From the NCBI RefSeq assembly GCF_019890935.1, contig NZ_CP082333.1:398001-462000 (forward strand): a stretch of 64,000 bases of DNA, in the 5' to 3' direction. The DNA comes from Exiguobacterium acetylicum (GTDB lineage: Bacteria > Bacillota > Bacilli > Exiguobacteriales > Exiguobacteriaceae). The first letter of the stretch is position 1; every line of letters begins with the position of its first letter. Of this stretch, positions 44,004-52,406 are shown piece by piece. The position numbers and the translations under genes were made by a program. Under the pieces are notes generated by a model. The model was not told the DNA's origin and searched no databases. It worked only from the letters and a program-made list of their open reading frames with translations.

Positions 44004-46361
44004 TTACATCGATTTGAAACCGAGGAAATGCTCTTGCCAACGCGGTTCATAAATCGAGTTGATTTGAAGCTGTGAACCGCCCGCATGGATGAAGTGTTCG
44101 CTATCGAGCATGATCCCGATATGCGATGGACCATCCGTGTAGGTATTCTGGAAGAAGACGATATCCGAGCGTTTGCCGCTTGAGATACTCGTCCGACGAT
44201 TCGTAAAGAACGCACCGTACCAGTAGCCACGAACATTCGTCCGACCACCGTATTTTCCAGCCTTGTTCGTCGCGTAATGAATCAAACCGGAACAGTCAAA
44301 ACCACCGTTCACGGCATCTTGCGAACCCCATGTGTAAGGTGTGCCGATATGTTGAACGGCTGCTTGGATCAGCTTTTCACCGCGCGTATTATTCTTTTTA
44401 ACGACCCGTTTATCGGACGTGATCGTCACAGCGGATACAGGAAGATAAACAGGTGTCCAGCCTGACTGGATGACATAGAAGTTTCCGACTCGATGACGCG
44501 GATAAACGCGTTTGCCTTGTTCAACGAGTCCGCTACCTTTTGGACTCGTCGGACTCGCAAAGAACGACGTCGTCTGTTTGACCGTATAGATTTTCGCCCG
44601 GTCGATCGCTTTTTGTGTCAGTTTCATATCGGGTTTGCTCGTGCTGATATAAGGGTTGAGGACGTAACCGGTCTGACCATTTGCCAGGCGAACTTGCCAA
44701 AAATCATCATCAATTGATTTTAGACCAATTAATTTCGTCCCTTTCTTCAAATAGGCAGCTGGGCGACTGTAAGCCACGTCAGCAGAGAAGAGTGGCGTCT
44801 GGTCCAGATGGACATAAAATGTCGTGCCTTTTTTTGCTTTTGCCGTCGGCTTGTTCAGTCCGATACGACTCGAATCGACGAAACCAAAGGTGTTTTTATA
44901 TTTGACGCGTGTATAATAACCGCTTTTTCCGTAGATCGAAATCGAGGTCCCTTTTTTTAGTGTGCCGATTTTTTTACCCGACAGTTTTGCCTGCGAACGA
45001 ATGACGACATCGTCTTCCGTCACGTAGCGTTGACCAGTGACGTCATACAGATCCGGCTTTTTCGTGACGAGATCCGTCGTCTTGACGTAAGCGTGAACTC
45101 CACGGAAGATGATTCGGCTATAGGCACCGCTTGTGCCATACACCGTCAGCAGCGTATTCGTTTGGTGTTGCTTTAAGACAGGACTTGAAGATTTGGCGTC
45201 CGAATAGATTGGCGTAGCGCGCTGAACATAGAGGCGTGCAGTCTTCGGATAGTATTTCAACGTACCGAGATGTGCCGTCAACACATAGGCATACTCGTCG
45301 TTTCGTTTGATTCGTGTAAATGAACCCTCGACGCCGTACGTCTGAAGCGAAGTATTCACAGGAAGCGATTGTACGACTTTTCCTTTTGTAGTCGCAGTAG
45401 CATAGACTGTCGTCTGCTGTTGGGCGTAACGTAGCCCTGTTTCCGGATGGTTCACGACCGGCGCATCTGCTAAATCAGTCGTCAATACGAAGGCGTAACC
45501 CGTCTTAGTCGCAACACGTGTAAAAGTGCCAATCGTACCGAATGTTTCGAATGCTTGATTTTGAACGACGGCTGTCTTCGCGCTCGTCGTCTTCGGCTCA
45601 ACGAAGAGAGCAGTCGCTCGTTTGGCATAACGCAGACCCGTTTCCGGATAGTTTTCGACCTGCGCATCTACTAATTCGGTTGTTAGAATGAACGCATAAC
45701 CGGTTTTAGTCGCTACGCGCGTAAAGCTATCCGTCGTTCCGAACGTTTCAAATGCTTGATTTTGAGTGACAGCTGTCTTCGCGCTCGTCGTCTTCGGTTC
45801 AACGAAAAGAGAAGTCGCTCGTTTGGCATAACGCGTTCCAACTAATTTTGGAAGTTGCTCGAGTTGTGTCGTAGATACATAGACGTATTGCTCGTTCCAT
45901 TTCAGACGTGTGAACGTGTCGAAAGTGCCGTATGTATCGATTCGCTGATAGGCGGGAAGTGTCGTCACGACGGTAGGATCAAATGGTGAAGCAACTAATG
46001 AGAGTGGACTTTTCGACATCAGCGTAGCTTGTTTTTGAAAGACAGGTGCTGTTTGCGTTAACGCGTTGGTTGCGACATACGCAGCGCCTTCTTGCCAACT
46101 GACACGGGTAAAGTCACCGTCCGTGCCGAGTGTCTTCAATGTCGTTCCTGCTGGTAGTTGTTGAATGACCGTTGCGGAATCAGCCGTTTGTAGCAACGCA
46201 GCATCCTCTTTCAAATAAGTCGTCCCGGTCGTCTCGGTGACTGTTTGTGTTTCTGCTGTCGGTTGAACAGGTGGCGATTCAGCAAAGGCGGGTGCGGGTA
46301 AAACCGAGCTCAACATTAACGTTGCGGCAAGTCCAGCAACATGAGCAGTCCATTTTTTCAT
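44004..46361 (-). CDS. Secreted SH3-repeat NlpC/P60 peptidoglycan hydrolase
   Basis: The 785-residue exported protein has a signal peptide (KKWTAHVAGLAATLMLSS...APAFA, cleavage near residue 28), then about nine SH3-like repeats of about 65 residues for wall binding, and a C-terminal NlpC/P60 domain with the catalytic Cys in GGFDCSGL and His in SHIGIMLDSEHFIHAGG. Two adjacent repeats (residues 177-243 and 244-310) are nearly identical. It would cleave D-gamma-Glu-diamino acid bonds in stem peptides. The ATG at 46361 is chosen over an upstream in-frame GTG that touches the ribosome site. Confidence 0.9.
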   Translation of the reverse strand: MKKWTAHVAGLAATLMLSSVLPAPAFAESPPVQPTAETQTVTETTGTTYLKEDAALLQTADSATVIQQLPAGTTLKTLGTDGDFTRVSWQEGAAYVATNALTQTAPVFQKQATLMSKSPLSLVASPFDPTVVTTLPAYQRIDTYGTFDTFTRLKWNEQYVYVSTTQLEQLPKLVGTRYAKRATSLFVEPKTTSAKTAVTQNQAFETFGTTDSFTRVATKTGYAFILTTELVDAQVENYPETGLRYAKRATALFVEPKTTSAKTAVVQNQAFETFGTIGTFTRVATKTGYAFVLTTDLADAPVVNHPETGLRYAQQQTTVYATATTKGKVVQSLPVNTSLQTYGVEGSFTRIKRNDEYAYVLTAHLGTLKYYPKTARLYVQRATPIYSDAKSSSPVLKQHQTNTLLTVYGTSGAYSRIIFRGVHAYVKTTDLVTKKPDLYDVTGQRYVTEDDVVIRSQAKLSGKKIGTLKKGTSISIYGKSGYYTRVKYKNTFGFVDSSRIGLNKPTAKAKKGTTFYVHLDQTPLFSADVAYSRPAAYLKKGTKLIGLKSIDDDFWQVRLANGQTGYVLNPYISTSKPDMKLTQKAIDRAKIYTVKQTTSFFASPTSPKGSGLVEQGKRVYPRHRVGNFYVIQSGWTPVYLPVSAVTITSDKRVVKKNNTRGEKLIQAAVQHIGTPYTWGSQDAVNGGFDCSGLIHYATNKAGKYGGRTNVRGYWYGAFFTNRRTSISSGKRSDIVFFQNTYTDGPSHIGIMLDSEHFIHAGGSQLQINSIYEPRWQEHFLGFKSM
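45432..45833 (-). repeat. tandem 201-bp duplication inside the NlpC/P60 gene
   Basis: Two back-to-back units of 67 codons (45833-45633 and 45632-45432) encode nearly identical SH3-like repeats starting RYAKRAT and ending PETGL, differing at about ten positions. This indicates fairly recent internal duplication. Confidence 0.8.
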
Positions 46362-46462
46362 CAAGAGGTTCACTCCAATTCTTAAAATTTGTCATTATGA
46401 ATAGTGTAGCATGTGCTTGTTTAAAAATTGATAAAAATCAAAAAAATAGGAGGTTGTCCATG

Positions 46463-46494
46463 AAAAAACGGTATGCATCGGCACACCGTTTGAA
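46463..46494 (-). terminator. terminator of the RimJ-type acetyltransferase gene
   Basis: Arms AAACGGT and ACCGTTT, with an A/T run on the minus-strand exit side, lie just beyond the stop codon. Confidence 0.55.
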
Positions 46495-46502
46495 GTCATA
46501 TG

Positions 46503-47057
46503 TTAGTTATCTTCTTCGTGATCCACTTGCCATTCCCAGTCGAGCATTCCGTAAATCAAGGAATCGCGCCAGTGGTCTTCGAGATAGACCGTCTCGCGGA
46601 GCTGTCCTTCCTTCGTCATGCCGACCTTTTGCAAGACACGTTCGGAAGCGACGTTCCGCGGGTCACACGTTGCCGTGATTCGGTGTAGTTCTAGTTTTTC
46701 GAAACCGAATTGGAGCAGGAAAGAAGCGATCGACGTCGCGTATCCGTTCCCCCATTCATCAGGCGAGAGGACGTATCCGATTTCGGCGATTTTATTCTCA
46801 ACGTCTGTGATGACGAGTTCACCAGCACCGATGACGACGTCACTTGGAAACGTCACGGCAAAGACATAACGACGTCTTGGTGTCTCGAGTTCACTTTCAA
46901 GCGCATCGTGTAGGAATTGTTTCGTATCCGTTTCGGTATTCGGTCCCCATGACTGGAATTGACTGACGATGGGTTGTGAGGCATAGGCGTGAACCGCTTC
47001 TACATCTTCTGGTGTAAAACGACGAATCCGAAGTTGATCATTGATTTTATAACGCAT
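46503..47057 (-). CDS. GNAT acetyltransferase, RimJ/RimL type
   Basis: The 184-residue protein has LRIRRFTPEDVEAVHAYAS at the start, IGYVLSPDEWGNGYATSIASFLLQFGF (acetyl-CoA loop) and HRITATCDPRNVASERVLQKVGMTKEGQLRE, all typical of ribosomal-protein-alanine or related N-acetyltransferases. The target is unknown. It diverges from the guanidine riboswitch unit. Confidence 0.87.
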   Translation of the reverse strand: MRYKINDQLRIRRFTPEDVEAVHAYASQPIVSQFQSWGPNTETDTKQFLHDALESELETPRRRYVFAVTFPSDVVIGAGELVITDVENKIAEIGYVLSPDEWGNGYATSIASFLLQFGFEKLELHRITATCDPRNVASERVLQKVGMTKEGQLRETVYLEDHWRDSLIYGMLDWEWQVDHEEDN

Positions 47058-47124
47058 GCAGCATCCTCCTCATTCAGATGAAGTCACTTTGATTCTATTT
47101 GACAGATGGGGAACAGATTCCTGT

Positions 47125-47153
47125 TTGACATGGGAAAAAGGGCGTGCTAGGGT
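47125..47153 (+). promoter_or_regulatory. promoter of the guanidine riboswitch transcript
   Basis: TTGACA (47125-47130) and TAGGGT (47148-47153) are 17 bases apart, placing the start just before the riboswitch. The -10 box is poor. Confidence 0.55.
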
Positions 47154-47160
47154 GGTTGTA

Positions 47161-47294
47161 TCGAATGGAATAGGGAGTATCCTCTAGGGTTCCGTACGGC
47201 TGGACCGAGGGAGGAACATGGACGTTTGTCCATGCAACGGAGGGATAAAAGCCCGGGAGTAAAGCGAATTGTCTCGCTTACTCCCGGGCTTTTT
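47161..47294 (+). ncRNA. Guanidine-I (ykkC-type) riboswitch with terminator
   Basis: Conserved blocks of the ykkC motif are visible in order: CTAGGGTTCCG, GGCTGGACCGAGGG, then ACGGAGGGATAAAAGCCCGGGAG. The 3' block AGCCCGGGAGTAA pairs with TTACTCCCGGGCT (terminator 47250-47294, followed by TTTTTC). Guanidine binding should prevent termination and switch on the two exporter genes downstream. Confidence 0.92.
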
Positions 47295-47326
47295 CATTTG
47301 AATTTACCTATCAGGAGGCAATTACT

Positions 47327-47656
47327 ATGGCAAAGTATTGGATTGGCATCATCGTCGCAGCGTGTTTTGAAGTTGGCTGGGTCATCGGATTAAAACATGC
47401 GGCAACACCACTTGAGTGGGCTGCAACGATCGTCTGTATCATCGTTAGCTTTACCGTGCTCATTAAAGCGAGTAACCATTTACCAGTCGGAACGGTCTAT
47501 GCTGTTTTCGTCGGTCTCGGAACAGCAGGAACGGTCGTGACGGATATCGTCTTGTTCGATCAAACCGCTTCCGTGATGAAATTAGCATTGATTGCTGTCT
47601 TACTCGTCGGCGTCATCGGTCTGAAATTAGTCAGTGGAGAGGAGAAATCAGCATGA
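47327..47656 (+). CDS. SMR-family guanidinium exporter subunit (YkkC/Gdx type)
   Basis: The 109-residue four-helix protein has the essential Glu (E15) in [14 protein letters not shown]; the W..GLK pattern is typical of the Gdx branch, which exports guanidinium in exchange for protons. The riboswitch upstream supports this. Its stop overlaps the next SMR start, so the two likely form a heterodimer. Confidence 0.92.
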   Translation: MAKYWIGIIVAACFEVGWVIGLKHAATPLEWAATIVCIIVSFTVLIKASNHLPVGTVYAVFVGLGTAGTVVTDIVLFDQTASVMKLALIAVLLVGVIGLKLVSGEEKSA

Positions 47657-47970
47657 GTTGGATTTATTTAATCATTGCCGGAATCTTTGAGATGTTTGGT
47701 GTCGTCTTGATCAATACGTTCAATCAAAATAAGAATGCGAAGAATTTACTGTTGATGGGAACAGGATTCGGACTCAGTTTCCTATTCTTAACGCTTGCGA
47801 TGAATGGTTTACCGATGGGAACAGCGTATGCGGTATGGACGGGAATCGGAGCAGCGGGCGGTGCGATTCTCAGCATGGTGCTCTATAACGAATCAAAAGA
47901 CTGGAAGCGACTGGTTTGTATCGGTCTCGTCTTAAGTGCGACGATTGGTCTGAAACTCGTCGGCGAATGA
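47653..47970 (+). CDS. SMR-family guanidinium exporter partner (YkkD type)
   Basis: The 105-residue four-helix SMR protein has Glu13 in [16 protein letters not shown] and [19 protein letters not shown]. It overlaps the first SMR gene by four bases. Paired SMR genes commonly encode antiparallel heterodimers. Confidence 0.9.
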   Translation: MSWIYLIIAGIFEMFGVVLINTFNQNKNAKNLLLMGTGFGLSFLFLTLAMNGLPMGTAYAVWTGIGAAGGAILSMVLYNESKDWKRLVCIGLVLSATIGLKLVGE

Positions 47971-48098
47971 TCGTTTACATGTCAAACAGATGACGTTTTA
48001 ACGGAACGTATGTTTTTTGGCATATTTTAACGCAAAAGAGGAAATACTCCTTATAGAAGTCACGCATGACAAATCGTGTTAATAAGGGGAGAACATCC

Positions 48099-48842
48099 AT
48101 GAAAACAAAACAATATATCGGAACGTTTTATTCAGAGGAAGAATTGATTTCAAAAATGGACGAACTGCACATTCAAGGACACCGGGAGGAAGACTTCTAC
48201 GTCATCGTCAAGGAGAAGTCGAACATCGCACTCGTCCGTAGCCAAATGGACGCAGAAATCGCGACGACGAAACCGTCTTGGATTGATCGGATTCGTGGGA
48301 ACAAAGGACGCGATCAAGAAGTCGATGATCTGTTCGGGTCACTTGATCTATCAGACAATGAAATCGAACAACGCAAAACGGAAGTCGAAGGTGGGGGCTT
48401 CGTTCTGTTACTTGAAGTCCAAGACATCCAGTTCGATCCACATTTAAATACAGACAATACGCATCCTGATGTAAAAGTCCGTTATGGTAGTGGCGAAGAG
48501 ACACATACGTCATCAGATGCGAACTCCAATGCACAGCTCGGCTCCGGTAATCCGCTTGATGTTGATAAAGATTCGAAGGAAGAGCATGCAGAGATTGATT
48601 TGCACCGTGCCGGTACGGATAAGATGCCGCAAGACGAGCGGGCAATCGATCATTCAAAAAAACTCGACGGGAACCGGGAACCGGACATCGCGATGCGTCG
48701 GGATGACGATTTCCGCCGGCCGGAAACAGAACGCGAGGAAAAAGAACATGATGCAACGCAAGACGGCGAAGAACATCGTCAATCGAAACATCAATCGGAT
48801 GACATCGCCAAGCAAGACCATGGAAATAATTTAGACCGCTAA
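48099..48842 (+). CDS. YflT-type general stress protein with long charged tail
   Basis: The 247-residue protein has an N-terminal YflT/general stress protein 17M domain (YIGTFYSEEELISKMDELHIQGHREEDFYVIVKEKSN, about 4-110). A very hydrophilic tail of about 120 residues, rich in Asp, Glu, His, Lys and Arg, follows and is probably disordered. B. subtilis relatives are sigma-B controlled; no clear sigma-B promoter was seen here. The start at 48099 follows AAGGGGAG. Confidence 0.8.
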   Translation: MKTKQYIGTFYSEEELISKMDELHIQGHREEDFYVIVKEKSNIALVRSQMDAEIATTKPSWIDRIRGNKGRDQEVDDLFGSLDLSDNEIEQRKTEVEGGGFVLLLEVQDIQFDPHLNTDNTHPDVKVRYGSGEETHTSSDANSNAQLGSGNPLDVDKDSKEEHAEIDLHRAGTDKMPQDERAIDHSKKLDGNREPDIAMRRDDDFRRPETEREEKEHDATQDGEEHRQSKHQSDDIAKQDHGNNLDR

Positions 48843-48879
48843 AATAATAGATTAGAATCACGCATCAAGGTCATCATCA

Positions 48880-48922
48880 AAGAAGGTACCTTCCGGATCA
48901 ATTCCGAAAGGTACCTTCTTTT
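48880..48922. terminator. bidirectional terminator between yflT-type and AKR genes
   Basis: Perfect arms AAGAAGGTACC (48880-48890) and GGTACCTTCTT (48910-48920) are followed by TTTTGT; the opposite strand also has a T-rich exit. Confidence 0.85.
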
Positions 48923-48953
48923 TGTATGGAGATTAAACGAGAATCGTCTCGTC

Positions 48954-49769
48954 TTATTTATGATCCGGATTTGATCCTGTACGCACGTTGGCGTTCAATT
49001 GATCGATGGCTTGCATATCAGCGTCTGACAAGCTGAAGTCGAAGACATCAAGATTTTCGCGAATGCGGCTTGGCGTGACAGATTTGGGAATCGCGACGAT
49101 ATCGTGTTGCAAGTGCCAACGGAGGACGACTTGAGCTGGCGTTTTCTGATGACGATCGGCGATATCGACGATGACCGGATGCGTTAACGCGTCGCGTCCT
49201 TTCATCAACGGACTCCAAGCTTCAACGACAATACCGTGCTTGCGGCAAAAGTCTCGGATCGCTTCTTGGCTAAGGAACGGATGGAGTTCAATCTGATTGA
49301 CGGCAGGAACGATTGATCCTTCGGCTAAAATTCGTTCCAAGTGCGGAATATGGAAGTTCGAAACACCGATGGCACGCGTCTTTCCTTCTGCATAGAGATG
49401 TTCGAGTGCCCGCCATGTCTCGACATAACGATCCTCTTTTGGCATCGGCCAATGAATCAGGTACAAATCGACGTAATCGACACCAAGCTTTTGCAGACTC
49501 GTCTCGAAAGCAGCAAGTGTCTCTTCGTAGCCGTGATCGGAATTCCAGACTTTCGTCGTCAGAAAGATCTCTTCTCGGGGAATGCCTGAATCACGCAGCG
49601 CACGACCGACACCTTCTTCGTTCTCGTAAATCATCGCCGTATCGATTGAACGATACCCGGCGCGGAGTGCTTCGCTGACCGCTTCATATACTTCTTCTTC
49701 CGGTACTTTAAAGACACCATATCCGAGTTGGGGCATGCTGATGCCGTTATTTAACGTAATCTGTTGCAT
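48954..49769 (-). CDS. Aldo/keto reductase
   Basis: The 271-residue NADPH-dependent TIM barrel has GVFKVPEEEVYEAV, SIDTAMIYENEEGVGRAL (catalytic Asp and Tyr), TTKVWNSDHGYE (Lys), DLYLIHWPMP (His) and the C-terminal IPKSVTPSRIRENLDVFDF. It resembles YtbE/YvgN-type methylglyoxal or aldehyde reductases. The start at 49769 follows AAAGGAG; a longer in-frame reading lacks a ribosome site. Confidence 0.9.
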   Translation of the reverse strand: MQQITLNNGISMPQLGYGVFKVPEEEVYEAVSEALRAGYRSIDTAMIYENEEGVGRALRDSGIPREEIFLTTKVWNSDHGYEETLAAFETSLQKLGVDYVDLYLIHWPMPKEDRYVETWRALEHLYAEGKTRAIGVSNFHIPHLERILAEGSIVPAVNQIELHPFLSQEAIRDFCRKHGIVVEAWSPLMKGRDALTHPVIVDIADRHQKTPAQVVLRWHLQHDIVAIPKSVTPSRIRENLDVFDFSLSDADMQAIDQLNANVRTGSNPDHK

Positions 49770-49901
49770 CGATTCATCGACTCCTTTGTAGTGAACTGTT
49801 GTCTTTTCTAGTGTACGCTCTCCTTCTATGAAAATCGAATGATTGCCGAAGCGAGTTCTTTTGCGTATACTGAGCGATAACAAATATTAGGAGGCGATTC
49901 T

Positions 49902-50927
49902 GTGATTCGACAAGCTGTTTTGCAATACATACATGAGGAAAACGCGCTCGATCAACTTAAAGAAGTGATAGGTAATCGTTCAGCAGTCCTGATTCATGGA
50001 CGTCAAGCCTATGAAGCAGCTGCTTTTGCTTTACCGGCATTACCACGTCTTTTATTTGAAGGGCATTGTACGGATCAACAGGTGGAAGCTTTCAAACAAG
50101 TATGTGCTCCGTACGATGTGATTCTCGCGCTCGGAGGCGGGAGTGTCATCGATACGGCAAAACAGGTCGCGTTTCAATTGAGACGCCCGATCATCATCAT
50201 TCCGACGATCGTCTCGAACTGTGCTCCGTGGACTCCGCTCAGTGTCATGTATAACGAAGAGGGACAGTATATCCGATTTGATACGTTCCCCGTCGTGATT
50301 GAAGCCCTTTTACTCGATCATCGGATCATCGCAGCAAGTCCGTATGATTATTTTGTAGCCGGACTCGTCGATACGCTAGCGAAGTGGTATGAAGCACGTG
50401 CCTTAAGCGGATCGTCGGCTGAGGATCCCGTCATCGAGATGGCACTTCGGACGGCTGAACGTTGTAAGGATCTCATCTTGTCGACGAATATAACGGAAAC
50501 GCGTTTTCGTGAGTATCCTGTTGAAATGCAACATCTCGTCGAAACCGTCATTCCGTTAGCCGGAAGTATCGGCGGTTTTGGTGACGCGGCGACGCGCGGT
50601 GCAATCGGACACGCGGTGCATAACGCGTTATCGCCTCATCCAGAAACGCATACGTTCTTGCACGGGAGTAAGGTCGGTTACGGACTACTCGTTCAGGAGA
50701 AGTTACTTGGACATGATGATGATTACATAGAGTTGCGTGACTATCTTCTTATACAAGAACAGCCAACGACACTCGCAGACTTCGGATTATCGCTCGATGT
50801 CGTCGAAACACTTGCTTTACGGACATCGAAAGAGGAACTGTGTCGTCTGTTGCGTCCAATCGTGTCAGCGGAACAACTCGTCGATGCTATTACACGGAAC
50901 GAGACGGTTTCTGTTTCGACGACTTAA
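49902..50927 (+). CDS. Iron-containing alcohol dehydrogenase (GldA/YbdH-like)
   Basis: The 341-residue protein has the NAD motif ILALGGGSVIDTAKQVA, IIIIPTIVSNCAPWTPLSVMYN, and the metal site region DYFVAGLVDTLAKWYE with GAIGHAVHNAL and HTFLHGSKVGYG. It is in the glycerol dehydrogenase/hydroxycarboxylate dehydrogenase group; substrate unknown. It starts with GTG, preceded by TAGGAGGCG, and diverges from the aldo/keto reductase gene. Confidence 0.87.
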   Translation: MIRQAVLQYIHEENALDQLKEVIGNRSAVLIHGRQAYEAAAFALPALPRLLFEGHCTDQQVEAFKQVCAPYDVILALGGGSVIDTAKQVAFQLRRPIIIIPTIVSNCAPWTPLSVMYNEEGQYIRFDTFPVVIEALLLDHRIIAASPYDYFVAGLVDTLAKWYEARALSGSSAEDPVIEMALRTAERCKDLILSTNITETRFREYPVEMQHLVETVIPLAGSIGGFGDAATRGAIGHAVHNALSPHPETHTFLHGSKVGYGLLVQEKLLGHDDDYIELRDYLLIQEQPTTLADFGLSLDVVETLALRTSKEELCRLLRPIVSAEQLVDAITRNETVSVSTT

Positions 50928-50935
50928 CATAAAAA

Positions 50936-50981
50936 GACGCACATGTGCCGAATAATCATCAAACGGTCCATGTGCGTATTT
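50936..50981. terminator. bidirectional terminator
   Basis: Arms GACGCACATG and CATGTGCGT, followed by ATTTTTATTG, lie between the convergent alcohol dehydrogenase and EAL genes. Confidence 0.8.
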
Positions 50982-51944
50982 TTATTGTGCTTTCGCAAAG
51001 CGAGCATAAGGAGCAGGGCGACCGAGTAGGTATCCTTGACCAAGATCGAAGCCGAGTTCGCGGCAAAGATCGAGTTCTTCTTGCCGTTCGATGCCTTCCG
51101 CTAAGATTTGAATCCCCATTTCTCGTGTCAGATGACGGGCTTTTCGTAAAAAGGCTTCGTTTTCTGAGTTCGTATCGCAGTGATCGATGAAGGAACGATC
51201 AATTTTAATATAATCCGGTTGAAGCAAGGACAACATATCGAGTGTCGAGAAACCAGCGCCGACATCGTCCAGTGCTACTTGAATGCCTTGCTTTTTATAC
51301 TGTTCGAAGACGTGTTTCAAATGGTTGACGTCTTCAATTTTTTCCGTTTCGACGACTTCGAAGACGAGCCGGCTCGGATCGACTTGATAACGTTCGACGA
51401 TCTCAAACGTATGGCGCAGGCAATACTCCGGATTATAGATCGTCGAAGGGAGAAAGTTGATGAACGTTTTTGTTGTGCCACCGATATGATGCGTCGCACG
51501 AATGGCTTCTTCACGCGCCCGCTGATCAAGACGGGAATGAAGTCCCATCTTCGAGGCCGTCGAAAACAAGACACCAGGCGAGATAGGCGTGTTATCATCT
51601 GCTGCTCGCAATAAGGCTTCGTTCGCGACGAGCACGTTGCGCTGGATATCATAAATCGGCTGTAAATGGCTCGTCATGATCCCATGCTGGATGAAATCAA
51701 TCGCAGACCGATGCTTCAGTTGTTCTAGAAGTGCTGAAGCTAGGATGGGTGCTGTCACGTAACGCGATTGTGTGGCGCGACACGACACCGGATAATCCGC
51801 TACACGTAAGAGCGATGTCAGTAGCTGTTCGAGCTGTTCAAACGATTGATAGGAATAGATTTCTGGCGTTGGTGATTGAATATGGAGTGCTCCCGCTTCA
51901 ACGAAACGGATTGATGTCGTACATTCGGCGCAAGGATGCCACAT
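50982..51944 (-). CDS. EAL-domain cyclic-di-GMP phosphodiesterase
   Basis: The 320-residue protein carries a complete EAL domain (about 85-318): EALLR (109-113), NFLPSTIYNP, VFEVVETE, DDVGAGFS, KIDRSFI, ILAEGIE and QGYLLGRP, so the catalytic residues appear intact. The N-terminal about 80 residues begin WHPCAECTTSIRF with a CxxC and a His, perhaps a small metal-binding or sensory part. No membrane segment is present. It would degrade c-di-GMP. Confidence 0.9.
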   Translation of the reverse strand: MWHPCAECTTSIRFVEAGALHIQSPTPEIYSYQSFEQLEQLLTSLLRVADYPVSCRATQSRYVTAPILASALLEQLKHRSAIDFIQHGIMTSHLQPIYDIQRNVLVANEALLRAADDNTPISPGVLFSTASKMGLHSRLDQRAREEAIRATHHIGGTTKTFINFLPSTIYNPEYCLRHTFEIVERYQVDPSRLVFEVVETEKIEDVNHLKHVFEQYKKQGIQVALDDVGAGFSTLDMLSLLQPDYIKIDRSFIDHCDTNSENEAFLRKARHLTREMGIQILAEGIERQEELDLCRELGFDLGQGYLLGRPAPYARFAKAQ

Positions 51945-52061
51945 AAAGGGATGTCCACCTCTCAGTACATCAAAAAAAGATGTATTTATTAAATTGGTTA
52001 AATTCTTTACCCTAAGAGAAAAAGAAATTAAACCTGTTCTTCATAATCATTGACCTCATAC

Positions 52062-52108
52062 AAAAAAGAGAAGGGAACGACGGACACAATTCCGTACGTT
52101 CTCTCCTC
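52062..52108 (-). terminator. terminator of the lemA-ygcG-type operon
   Basis: Arms GAG.AGGGAACGACGGA and TCCGTACGTTCTCTC pair with small mismatches and are followed on the minus strand by CTTTTTTG. Confidence 0.7.
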
Positions 52109-52127
52109 TATCGGTCACATTCTTTCA

Positions 52128-52388
52128 TTATGAAGTGTAAACAAACCAGAAAGTGAGATGCAAGACAGCGGCCATTGGAACGAGCCATTGGAACTTCGCT
52201 TTCCGTGTCTTGTGTCGAACTGTGTACATACCGATCCAAGAACCGAGCGCACCACCGAGGAAAGCAATCGTCAATAGTGTCGCTTCGGGTGTTCGGTAAG
52301 CATGTTGCCGCGCCCGACGTTTATCCTGCCACATCGAGACAAATCCGATGAGTGTCAGGAGGAGGTAATACCCTAAGATGATCCTCAT
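52128..52388 (-). CDS. DUF1294 membrane protein
   Basis: The 86-residue protein has the DUF1294 pattern: LLLTLIGFVSMWQDKRRAR, TLLTIAFLGGALGSWIGMYTVRHKTRKAKF and a final hydrophobic stretch, giving about three membrane segments. Function is unknown. It is the third gene of a leftward operon, 18 bases after the TPM-domain gene. Confidence 0.8.
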   Translation of the reverse strand: MRIILGYYLLLTLIGFVSMWQDKRRARQHAYRTPEATLLTIAFLGGALGSWIGMYTVRHKTRKAKFQWLVPMAAVLHLTFWFVYTS

Positions 52389-52406
52389 GAAAAAACGACT
52401 CCTTTT

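Noticed and set aside
44800-46200. CRISPR or DNA satellite array
   Set aside because: The periodicity is in frame, about 200 bases, and encodes SH3-like protein repeats; there are no short spacer-repeat units.
47980-48098. Sigma-B promoter before the YflT-type gene
   Set aside because: GTTTAA-like and GGGTAT-like boxes at proper spacing could not be found, although the family is often sigma-B dependent.
48208-48861. Leftward open frame of 217 codons
   Set aside because: Antisense to the stress protein gene; the sense gene has a recognised domain and a good ribosome site.
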